The notes: a model not told the origin generated them from the letters alone. DNA of 6,187 bases from Micavibrio sp. (GCA_027066695.1 JAMONE010000224.1:1-6187), one strand, 5' to 3'. Positions 1 to 6,086 are shown, numbered from the stretch's first letter. Numbers and translations are program-made.

Positions 1-186
1 TTTCTTTTTGCTAACACGACCTTTTTCTATAAGGTGTTTTTCTCTCATAATTCCAATGCAATTATTAATCGTATTGGTGAACTCATTATTAAACTTTTTA
101 TCCGTAATCCCTTCCAGCTCATCTATAAGCCACTGAAGCTTTTCTGTAGATAATTCATATGGCTTTCTTAAGTCACGCATATACAT
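1..186 (-). CDS. Small hypothetical protein, 3' end off the window
   Basis: The frame starts at ATG 184-186 (MYMRDLRKPYELSTEKLQWL) and stays open for 62 codons to the window edge without a stop. The start lies three bases behind the integrase stop codon. An AGGGG ribosome-binding site at 196-200, inside the end of the integrase gene, is nine bases upstream. A second in-frame ATG at 178-180 is possible but is less well placed. The visible part is hydrophilic, probably helical, rich in Lys, Glu and Asn, and ends in a basic stretch (KGRVSKKK). I see no signal peptide, membrane segment or recognisable domain. The tight spacing suggests it is co-transcribed and translationally coupled with the integrase, so it is probably a cargo or accessory gene of the element. 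I do not recognise the family. It is too long to read as an obvious excisionase, and no helix-turn-helix is evident. Confidence 0.6.
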   Translation of the reverse strand, partial: MYMRDLRKPYELSTEKLQWLIDELEGITDKKFNNEFTNTINNCIGIMREKHLIEKGRVSKKK

Positions 187-189
187 GAT

Positions 190-1509
190 TCATTTCCCCT
201 CTGCAAATGCCAGCATAGCATTAGTTGCTTTTTCCATGGAAGCTTTAACAGGGTCATTATGCAGCCTTGCATATATTTGTGTGGATTGCTGGGATTTATG
301 ACCAAGGGACTTGCCTATAATCTGTAGGCTAGCCCCTGACATAGCTTGATAGCTTCCGAATGTGCGCCGTATATCGTGTAAGCGGATATCCATTAATCCA
401 GTGGGAAGCTCTGTATCACGTTCTTTTGTTTCTTTTTGAACGGTATTGAATAACTTTAGCACTGTATAACCGTAATTATTGGCTTTTGTTAATTTGCTTT
501 CTGTTTCTTCTATAAGCTTGGCGATAACTGGATTTTGCTTCCAAAGCTCTAGGGTTGCGCGTTGCCTTACTCTATTCCACGCTTTTTTAGGATCACTATA
601 ATAACCATCTTTACTTGTGTCACTTGGGAATACCCAAGGGTTACCGTGGGAGGCTTTTAACCTGCTGTCTAAAATCTCTTCTGCTTTTGTTGTAAGGGGC
701 AGGGTGATAGGCTCACCGTTCTTTGTATCAGGGATACGCCACGTTTTGTTATGCCAGTCTATTTGCTCCCATCGCATTTGCAGGGTGTTTGTTTTGCGTG
801 CGCCTGTGTAAAGTGCAATGTAGAAATAATCACGCGCAGTCTCATTTTCTTCTATCGAAAGAGCGTTCATGAATAAGGGAAGCTCGGCAGGGGTAATATA
901 ACGATCTCGGCTCTTTTCTTTGAACTTCTTTATGCCGTGTGCAGGGTTTTTACCATCCCACCCCCATTCAATAGCTTTATTAAATATCACCTGAATAAGG
1001 GCTAGAATCTTGTTTGCGGCATATTGGCCATTTTCTTTGCCGATTCTTTGGTGGAGAGAGAAGACTTTTTGTTTATCTATTGATGATATTTTTAATTTAA
1101 GCCAATGTTTTAAGTATCTCTGGACTTCCTCTCCGTCTCTTTTGTAGGTCTTCTTATGAATTTTAGCGTATTCGTTCATGTATTTATTGAATAATTTTTC
1201 AAAGGTGGTTTCTGATCTAAGTTTGTTTTTTTCAGCGTTGGGGTTAATGCCTTTGGCAATTTGTGCGCTAATTGTTTCCGCTTCTGCTCGGGCGTTTTCG
1301 ATAGTCCAGTCTTCTAAATTTCCAATCGTATAACGAATCGGCTGGCTTTTTAGCTTACGATAAACTTTGAATGTTTTTTTGCCCTTACTTGTGACTTCTA
1401 AACGTAGGCTACTGACCCTTTTATCATGATAAGAAACTCTCTTGCCTTCTGGAGCATTTGGTAGCTCATTAAGGGTCTTTATTGTGAAGTTGATTTCATT
1501 GTTTTTCAT
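190..1509 (-). CDS. int: Tyrosine-type site-specific integrase
   Basis: This 439-residue integrase would catalyse integration and excision of the element by cutting att sites through a phosphotyrosine intermediate. The N-terminal third (about residues 10-95) looks like the DUF4102 arm-binding domain, including LRLEVTSKGKKTF and YTIGNLEDWTIENAR. A helical core-binding domain follows (about 100-190), then the catalytic domain. The catalytic residues all appear present: R238 in TGARK, K263 in the DTKNGE hairpin, H378 and R381 in RLHDIRRT, H404 in SLGHKS and nucleophile Y413 in QIYARL. Between about 320 and 370 there is an extra lysine- and glutamate-rich stretch compared with typical relatives. 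An in-frame TAG at 1528-1530 lies seven codons upstream, which fixes ATG 1509 as the start. The ribosome-binding site is weak. The gene reads away from the tRNA-Thr remnant 153 bases upstream. It appears intact and probably active. Confidence 0.95.
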   Translation of the reverse strand: MKNNEINFTIKTLNELPNAPEGKRVSYHDKRVSSLRLEVTSKGKKTFKVYRKLKSQPIRYTIGNLEDWTIENARAEAETISAQIAKGINPNAEKNKLRSETTFEKLFNKYMNEYAKIHKKTYKRDGEEVQRYLKHWLKLKISSIDKQKVFSLHQRIGKENGQYAANKILALIQVIFNKAIEWGWDGKNPAHGIKKFKEKSRDRYITPAELPLFMNALSIEENETARDYFYIALYTGARKTNTLQMRWEQIDWHNKTWRIPDTKNGEPITLPLTTKAEEILDSRLKASHGNPWVFPSDTSKDGYYSDPKKAWNRVRQRATLELWKQNPVIAKLIEETESKLTKANNYGYTVLKLFNTVQKETKERDTELPTGLMDIRLHDIRRTFGSYQAMSGASLQIIGKSLGHKSQQSTQIYARLHNDPVKASMEKATNAMLAFAEGK

Positions 1510-1512
1510 TCT

Positions 1513-1532
1513 GGGGCTACCTAGGGGCTACC
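1513..1532. repeat. Tandem 9-bp repeat just upstream of the integrase start
   Basis: GGGGCTACC occurs twice (1513-1521 and 1524-1532) with two bases between, an 11-bp period that puts both copies on the same DNA face. The junction forms a CCTAGG palindrome. The repeat lies in the integrase 5' untranslated region, three bases from the start codon. Its position suggests a protein-binding site, such as an integrase arm-type site or an operator for autoregulation. That role is inferred; the repeat itself is plain to see. Confidence 0.6.
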
Positions 1533-1618
1533 GTTTACATTAATTTTCCTTATATCTCATTAAAGGTAATTAATCCAGTGATGATTGTAATGCATTGAAT
1601 TATATGATTTTATACAGC

Positions 1619-1649
1619 TTGGTTAAATATTGTTAAATTTGGTAAAACA
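1619..1649. repeat. Phased TTGGTTAAA-like repeats next to the att core
   Basis: Three imperfect copies of one short motif follow each other at about 10-11 bp steps: TTGGTTAAAT from 1619, TTGTTAAATT from 1630 and TTTGGTAAAA from 1638. The tRNA-Thr anticodon loop that begins the att core (TTGGTAA at 1663-1669) resembles them. They lie on the element side of the core, where arm-type integrase sites or accessory-factor sites are expected. The region is AT-rich, so some of the similarity could be chance. Confidence 0.4.
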
Positions 1650-1661
1650 CCCATAAAAATA

Positions 1662-1707
1662 ATTGGTAATGACGAGGTCGGGAGTTCAATTCTCCCCAGC
1701 AGCACCA
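1662..1707 (+). other. att site: 3' remnant of tRNA-Thr(GGT)
   Basis: The segment reads as the 3' part of a tRNA. It has an anticodon loop TTGGTAA (1663-1669, anticodon GGT at 1665-1667), an anticodon-stem 3' strand TGACG and a variable loop AGGTC. The T-arm follows, with stem GGGAG/CTCCC around loop TTCAATT (1680-1696). It ends with acceptor strand CAGCAGC, discriminator A and encoded CCA (1705-1707). The matching 5' half, which should begin GCTGCTG, is missing; the sequence before 1662 is AT-rich and unrelated. The anticodon and general pattern match tRNA-Thr(GGT). The break at the 5' edge of the anticodon loop suggests recombination there, a common crossover place for tyrosine integrases. 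It is not a functional tRNA. Confidence 0.88.
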
Positions 1708-1809
1708 TTCTACCCATCACATGCCTTCATTGACATTCATTTATAACCGTGTAACCTAAGGCTATCAACGTTTTAGCGAAATTACTTTATATATATAATA
1801 ATTTTGAAA

Positions 1810-1886
1810 TGGGGCGATCGACGGGATTCGAACCCGCGACCACTCGGATCACAACCGAGGGCTCTACCAGCTGAGCTACGACCGCC
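1810..1886 (-). tRNA. tRNA-His (anticodon GTG)
   Basis: The minus strand folds as a complete cloverleaf. Acceptor GCGGTCG pairs with CGATCGC with one G-T wobble. The D-arm is of the TAGCTCAGCTGGTAGAGC type. The anticodon stem CTCGG/CCGAG encloses TTGTGAT, with the GTG anticodon complementary to 1850-1852. The T-arm loop is TTCGAAT. C73 (1813) and a genomic G at -1 (1886) can form the G-1:C73 pair that marks tRNA-His, and CCA is encoded at 1810-1812. Some alphaproteobacterial groups are known to lack G-1 and carry A73, so this organism has the ordinary bacterial form. It is the chromosomal gene beside the att site. Confidence 0.97.
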
Positions 1887-1901
1887 ACAAGAGATATATT
1901 G

Positions 1902-1929
1902 TCTATATTATTTTATAGTGAGCGGTCAA
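1902..1929 (-). promoter_or_regulatory. Sigma-70-type promoter of tRNA-His
   Basis: On the minus strand a -35 box TTGACC (1924-1929) is followed after 16 bases by a -10 box TATAGA (1902-1907). Transcription would start near 1895, a few bases before the mature tRNA at 1886. Box quality and position both fit a stable-RNA promoter. It faces away from the glutamine synthetase gene and lies upstream of that gene's likely start. Confidence 0.65.
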
Positions 1930-1941
1930 GTATAAACATTC

Positions 1942-1970
1942 TTGTCGAGAAAAAACCTACATGCTAGAGT
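1942..1970 (+). promoter_or_regulatory. Possible promoter of the GlnA-like gene
   Basis: TTGTCG (1942-1947), a 17-base spacer and TAGAGT (1965-1970) form a weak sigma-70-like pair. It would start transcription near 1977 and leave a short leader before GTG 2005. If used, the TTG at 1942 cannot be the start codon. I saw no clear sigma-54 (GG-N10-GC) element or nitrogen-regulator palindrome in the 120 bases upstream. Confidence 0.3.
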
Positions 1971-2004
1971 TATTCTCACGATTACAAAGATTAAGGTCAA
2001 GCCA

Positions 2005-3435
2005 GTGAATAAATATAAATTATCATTCAAATCCTCTGCTGAACTATTAAAATATATAGAAGATCAGGAAGTCTCGTTTATAGACTTAAACTTCACCGAT
2101 ATTCGCGGGAAATGGCAGCATGTAACCCAACATAGCAGTAATTTCACAAAAGACACGATTGATAAAGGTCTGGTTTTTGATGGCTCGGCCGTTAATGGGT
2201 GGAGTGAAATTCACAAATCCGATATTATTTTAAAGCCTGATATAACAAGTGTTACATATAATCCGTTTGCCGCGCAAAAAACTATCAAGATCTTTTGTGA
2301 TATTTTCGAGCCGTCTCAACGTAAAGCTTATAACCGTGATCCCCGCTCTATTGCAAAAGCAGCGCATAGCTATTTAAAAAAATCAGGCATTGGTGATGAT
2401 GCTTATTTTGGTACAGAAACAGAATTCTTTGTTTTCGATGATGTTAAAATCGACACTCAAAGCAATCATGTATCCTATAAGCTCGATAGCGAAGAAGGCG
2501 CATATAATAAGGGGCGCGAATACCAAACTGGTAATATGGGGCATCGCCCGCAAATAAATAACGGCTATATGCCCGAAGCTCCGATAGATAGTCTATCAGA
2601 CCTAAGAGCCGAGATGCTTAGCGTTATTGAAAGCATGGGAATCGAAGTTGAGGGACATTATCATGCTGGCGCAGCGGGGCAATGCTGTCTTGGGGTAAGG
2701 TTCTCATCATTATTACAAGCAGCCGATAATGTTCAGCTTTATAAATATGGCGTACAAAACGTAGCTCATAGCTATGGCAAAAGCGCAACTTTTATGCCAA
2801 AGCCAATTAACGGTGATAGCGGATCAGGCATGCATTTGAATCAATCGCTTTGGAAATCAGGAAAGCCTCTTTTTGCAGGGAAAAGCTACGCCGATCTTTC
2901 AGAAACTGCGCTTTACTATATCGGCGGAATATTGAAACATGCACGAAGCTTAAACGCATTTACCAACCCAACAACAAATAGTTACAAGCGTTTAGGCAAA
3001 GCCTTTGATGCTCCTGCATTTATTGCTTATTCCGAGCTAAACAGATCAGCGGCATGCCGCATTCCATTTGCAGCTACGCCCAAAGAACGCCGCATAGATG
3101 TTAGCTTTCCAGACCCAATGGCAAACCCTTATCTTGCCTTTTCAGCAATGCTTATGGCTGGCATTGATGGCGTGGAAAATAAAATACACCCTGGTGAAGC
3201 TATGGATAAAAACCTTAATGATATATCTGCTGAAGAATTAATTCAGCCGCCTAAATTATGCTCATCCCTTGGTGAGGCCTTGAACGCACTTAAAGATGAT
3301 CACGATTATCTTTTAAGGGGCGATGTCTTTACGCTCGATTTACTCGAAACCTTTATACAGCTTAAAACCGAAGAAATAGATCGTTATGAATCCACTACCC
3401 ACCCTGTTGAGGTTGATATGTATTATTCGGGGTAG
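2005..3435 (+). CDS. glnA: GlnA-family protein lacking key glutamine synthetase residues
   Basis: Glutamine synthetase makes glutamine from glutamate, ammonia and ATP in the cytoplasm, as a dodecamer. This protein is clearly type I GlnA over its whole length (476 residues; relatives about 470), with NPTTNSYKRL, HPGEAMDKNL and a C-terminal HPVEVDMYYSG. Retained (enterobacterial numbering in brackets) are D59 (D50), E138 and E140 (E129, E131), Y188 (Y179), H277 (H269), R329 (R321) and R347 (R339). Changed are E212 to A221, E220 to C228, N264 to S272, H271 to N279, E327 to D335, E357 to D365, R359 to S367 and adenylylation site Y397 to N405. Normal synthetase activity is therefore doubtful, though the frame is intact. 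GTG 2005 is preferred because AAGG lies eight bases upstream; TTG 1942 would add 21 residues without a ribosome-binding site. The gene stands alone, without glnB. It may be a regulatory pseudoenzyme, a ligase for another substrate, or an early decaying copy. Confidence 0.9.
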   Translation: MNKYKLSFKSSAELLKYIEDQEVSFIDLNFTDIRGKWQHVTQHSSNFTKDTIDKGLVFDGSAVNGWSEIHKSDIILKPDITSVTYNPFAAQKTIKIFCDIFEPSQRKAYNRDPRSIAKAAHSYLKKSGIGDDAYFGTETEFFVFDDVKIDTQSNHVSYKLDSEEGAYNKGREYQTGNMGHRPQINNGYMPEAPIDSLSDLRAEMLSVIESMGIEVEGHYHAGAAGQCCLGVRFSSLLQAADNVQLYKYGVQNVAHSYGKSATFMPKPINGDSGSGMHLNQSLWKSGKPLFAGKSYADLSETALYYIGGILKHARSLNAFTNPTTNSYKRLGKAFDAPAFIAYSELNRSAACRIPFAATPKERRIDVSFPDPMANPYLAFSAMLMAGIDGVENKIHPGEAMDKNLNDISAEELIQPPKLCSSLGEALNALKDDHDYLLRGDVFTLDLLETFIQLKTEEIDRYESTTHPVEVDMYYSG

Positions 3436-3465
3436 AGTGTAGAATGCTCTGCGCTTTCCACCATA

Positions 3466-4759
3466 TTAATCATGACGCGCACAGCGGATGTAGGAGGCGT
3501 AGTTTTTGCCGAGACTATTCGAAGAACCGTCATTAAAAATCATCCTACGAGCATTACTAGAAGTAGTCTCCACAGACGACCAATAATAAACTGTAGTAAA
3601 ACCACCAATAACGGCACTGTTCGTATAGATTGTACCAAGCTCATTCTTAGCAGGCAAATACCAATCACTTTTCCCATGTAAAACAAGATCTGCGCAATGT
3701 TGCGCGGCTAAGTGGTCTTGCGTTCCCGCAGTCACCGAATTAGAATCAATGGTAATTAAACTTGCCGTATTTGCTTGCCCATCATCCAAATCAATAACAC
3801 CAGTTGTGGTGTAGTCAGTTAACCCATCATTCCAATAATGATTTGAGCGCGCGCCATCACAGCTTGCCCCGCCCCAACTCATCCCAGAATCACAGCGCGT
3901 TACGTAGAATGGCGTACCTGATGTAAGCCCAGCATAAACCGTGCCATCGGCGCAGACACTGCCGATTACTCCGCAAACTGTTACCCCTGTGGCGGCGATC
4001 CAATCGTGAGTAATTGCGCCAGTAGTGAGGGTAACGCTAAAGCTAGTATCCGTGCTTGCACTTGTAGTCGTGCGGAGCTGGATGTAGTTCCCTTGAATAT
4101 CGAGCGTATTATTCGCAGCCGTCCATGCTTGCAGCACGGTTGAGCAATCAGAATTACTGCATGTTCTGTAATTTGGCGAGCCACTGCCAGCGACCCCTAC
4201 ATTAACGGTGCAGCTTGCATCCATGCCTGTTACCGCTACAATTGCGGATTCTACAAGGGTTGATGTGCTTTGTGCAGTAAGGCTTGGGAAGGTCAGATAA
4301 GCAGGCGCGTTATCACACGCACTAGCCTGCATAGCCAGCCAAGATGTGCCGTTGCAAACTTCAACGGCTTTATCTGTGGAGTTATAACGCATTGACCCTT
4401 CGGTTGTGCCATTACAAGTGGCACTAGAATCACCAATCTTTATATCACCATTTACATCTAATGTTGCCTCGGGAGAGCTGGTCGCTATCCCTTTTCTTAT
4501 AGGGCCAGACTTCGCGCTTTGAAGAATTTGCAACACAGCTCCATCGCATATCAATGACGGCTGCCCTGGAGCTTCAACCGTATATATTTTATCGGTAACT
4601 GAACAAGCGTCCCCCTGCGCAGCAAATACAGATAATGTTGATATATTTAAAAAGACCGCAGATAAGCTTAATATTGTTATTAACTTAAAGCAAAATGCTT
4701 GGCAGCTCCTCCCCCCTGCAATTATGGCAAACTGCCTTTGTGAGTGTGTTTATATTCAT
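3466..4759 (-). CDS. Secreted DUF1566 (Lcl_C) lectin-like protein, frame broken near the 5' end
   Basis: The main frame encodes a surface-type protein. Counting from ATG 4759 with one base skipped, it has about 430 residues. An export signal comes first (about 25-47, core KLITILSLSAVFL, cleavage near VFAAQ). Then comes a tail-fibre-like stem (ATLDVNGDIKIG about 98-109, then TTEGSMRYNSTDKAVEVCNG). An Ig-like, Ser/Thr-rich domain covers about 149-258. A C-terminal DUF1566 domain (about 268-430) contains KSDWYLPAKNELG, YYWSSVE and YASYIRCAR. This fold is C-type-lectin-like and suggests binding outside the cell. ATG 4759 has an AGGAG site nine bases upstream but reaches TAA at 4685-4687 after 24 codons. 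The main frame has no ATG, GTG or TTG before TTG 4554, which would lose the signal. The frames join if one G of the run at 4711-4716 is skipped. It lies 46 bases behind the gene upstream, so probably in its operon. Part of the gene is unusually G+C-rich. Confidence 0.8.
4711..4716 (-). other. Run of six Gs at the frame change in the DUF1566 gene
   Basis: The coding strand reads CAGGGGGGAGGAGC here. Upstream of the run the frame set by ATG 4759 is open, and it closes at TAA 4685-4687. From the run onward the frame one base ahead is open and encodes the export signal and all domains. A run of five or eight Gs would put the start in frame. G runs are classic sites of slipped-strand change and also of sequencing error. 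The purine-rich GGAGGAG is also ribosome-binding-site-like, which could favour ribosomal frameshifting. Confidence 0.6.
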
Positions 4760-4768
4760 AAGATCCAG

Positions 4769-4773
4769 CTCCT
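4769..4773 (-). promoter_or_regulatory. Ribosome-binding site for ATG 4759
   Basis: AGGAG on the minus strand lies nine bases before ATG 4759, good spacing for a bacterial start. It falls in the gap behind the 402-residue gene and is the best initiation signal anywhere near the DUF1566 gene. This is why the start is placed at 4759 despite the frame break. Confidence 0.65.
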
Positions 4774-4805
4774 AAAGCTCCATATTTATACAAGATGACA
4801 TAGTT

Positions 4806-6014
4806 TTAATAATCGCGCTCCATAAATGCACCAGACATTGGAGTAAAGCTTTTTAATATCTCTTTATAGTTCTGCGAATTTTCTGCCCAAAGGGCAAATC
4901 TTTCATTACGAGATGGCGTTAATAACGTGAAGAAATAGTAGTAATTCCCCCCCACCATCACAGAAAACCAAAGCTCATATTCACTAAGATTGTTGGTGCT
5001 ATCGACACTACGGTAAACTTCAGTTATTGCAAAATCTATATTCTCATTATAATCAATTTTATCAACCACCTCGATTTGCTCACCTATAAGCATACCGTCA
5101 GCTTCTATTTTTTGTTTGTATTTTTTTACTTCATCAATAAGCGTACTACTGTGTGATGCGGTAACTAAAGCTACCTCTAACTTACCTTCAGTAGATACCG
5201 ATAGAGGCCGACCTTCTTGAGCTTCTATCTCACGAAGGTTTAGTAATGATACATCCATGCGATCAATTGTACGTAATTTTTTTGCAAATAATTTCCATGA
5301 TGAGGGATATTTTAACTCTGCAATATCCAAAAAACGGTATTTGGACATTTTAACTGGCGTTCTGTTAACTTTATTAATTAATTTAAAAGAGCTTAAAACC
5401 TGTTCTTGCATAGGGGCTTCTACCCGAATAAGTTGCGCAGGAACAAAATATTTAACCATTACAACCTTATCACCATTTAACAACACCATAGTTCTTACAT
5501 AGTAAGACGAATCTTGGTCCATAACAACCATAAGTGATTCAATTTTATTACCATCATGAGTTATAAATCCTTCCGTTGTCAGCCCGCCTTCAAGGATATA
5601 CTTCAAATACCATTGCTCTGCTGTTAAGCTTCCCTCCAAATTAAGGGCTTCAATCTCAATACGGCTACGTCCATCAGGAGATGGTTTTCCATAGAAAACA
5701 TTTAAACCCAAGAATAACTTTTGACTTAAAAGAAAGTTGCTGGAGCTTTTATCTTCACGCTCTGTCCAGCCTTTAGGAATACGTATGCTATACTCTAATA
5801 CATCTTGGCCATAAGGTTTTTTCCTCACGGGTCTGGTTGCCTTGTTAAATTCTTGCCTGCTCATAAGCTTAAGCTCGGGCATTGGCTTTTTAAAGCGAGT
5901 AAATATGTCCCCTTTACCACTTTTCGCATATGCGTCAAAAGAAAAAGAAGTGCAAATAATTAATATTGCAGACATAAATACTAAGTTTATATTCAAAAAA
6001 TTTCTTAATATCAT
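4806..6014 (-). CDS. Exported hypothetical protein with two similar halves
   Basis: I do not recognise this 402-residue protein by name. It begins with a convincing signal peptide: R4, a hydrophobic stretch LVFMSAILIICTSFSF and a cleavage site after DAYA (A30). No lipobox is evident and there is no second membrane segment, so it should be periplasmic or released. A basic linker (about 31-70) follows. Then come two related-looking units: about 72-212, starting YSIRIPKGWTE and ending VLSSFKLI, and about 228-392, starting IAELKYPSSWKL and ending YKEILKSFTP. The P-x-x-W start and I/VL-x-SF end recall PsbP/MOG1-like folds, a tentative resemblance. ATG 6014 is chosen because the signal peptide starts there; the ribosome-binding site (AAAGG at 6027-6031) is rather distant at 12 bases. 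It has its own promoter and sits 46 bases ahead of the secreted DUF1566 gene, suggesting a shared envelope or surface role. Confidence 0.85.
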   Translation of the reverse strand: MILRNFLNINLVFMSAILIICTSFSFDAYAKSGKGDIFTRFKKPMPELKLMSRQEFNKATRPVRKKPYGQDVLEYSIRIPKGWTEREDKSSSNFLLSQKLFLGLNVFYGKPSPDGRSRIEIEALNLEGSLTAEQWYLKYILEGGLTTEGFITHDGNKIESLMVVMDQDSSYYVRTMVLLNGDKVVMVKYFVPAQLIRVEAPMQEQVLSSFKLINKVNRTPVKMSKYRFLDIAELKYPSSWKLFAKKLRTIDRMDVSLLNLREIEAQEGRPLSVSTEGKLEVALVTASHSSTLIDEVKKYKQKIEADGMLIGEQIEVVDKIDYNENIDFAITEVYRSVDSTNNLSEYELWFSVMVGGNYYYFFTLLTPSRNERFALWAENSQNYKEILKSFTPMSGAFMERDY

Positions 6015-6058
6015 TATCTTGCAATACCTTTTTAAGATTTATAACTATAGAAAAGTTA

Positions 6059-6086
6059 ATGATACCATATTTATTAATTGATTCAA
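6059..6086 (-). promoter_or_regulatory. Extended -10 promoter of the exported-protein operon
   Basis: On the minus strand TTGAAT (6081-6086) and TATCAT (6059-6064) are 16 bases apart. A TGG directly before TATCAT gives an extended -10 element. Transcription would start near 6052, about 38 bases before ATG 6014. The -35 box overlaps a small palindrome, TTGATTCAA (6078-6086), that could be an operator, though at this length it may be chance. Confidence 0.55.

Larger units (their letters stand above)
1..1707. mobile_element. Right end of an integrated element in tRNA-Thr(GGT), partial
   Basis: A tyrosine integrase, a small gene directly behind it and a tRNA-Thr 3' remnant lie together in the order expected at the end of a tRNA-targeted genomic island or prophage. 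The remnant keeps the 3' part of the tRNA and points away from the integrase. In such elements the full tRNA stays at one end and a copy of its 3' part marks the other, so this is the distal junction and the element extends left beyond the window. No phage structural or conjugation genes are visible, so the kind of element cannot be told. The right boundary is well supported; the left boundary is not in view. Confidence 0.75.

Noticed and set aside
617..811. Plus-strand open frame of 64 codons inside the integrase gene
   Set aside because: It lies wholly antisense to the integrase catalytic domain, has no ribosome-binding site and its translation has no recognisable features.
1708..1809. Possible terminator or further tRNA sequence between tRNA-His and the att site
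   Set aside because: Only AT-rich palindromic sequence (around 1783-1803) is seen, with no GC stem and T-run and no tRNA parts.
1942..2004. TTG 1942 as start of the GlnA-like gene
   Set aside because: The extra 21 residues do not look like a GlnA N-terminus, no ribosome-binding site precedes it, and GTG 2005 has AAGG at good spacing.
3433..3452. Possible hairpin terminator between the convergent genes
   Set aside because: AGAGTG/TGCTCT pairs only with two wobbles and no T-run follows on either strand, so a real terminator is not supported.
3472..3681. Plus-strand open frame opposite the end of the DUF1566 gene
   Set aside because: Antisense to a well-supported domain, with no initiation signals and biased low-information translation.
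3981..4184. Minus-strand open frame in another phase of the DUF1566 gene
   Set aside because: It overlaps the Ig-like domain in a different frame and is explained by the local G+C richness.
5257..5502. Plus-strand open frame opposite the exported-protein gene
   Set aside because: Antisense shadow of a coding region with a signal peptide and repeated domain structure.
5842..6081. Plus-strand open frame spanning the start of the exported-protein gene
   Set aside because: It runs through that gene's signal-peptide codons and promoter on the other strand, and has no supporting features of its own.
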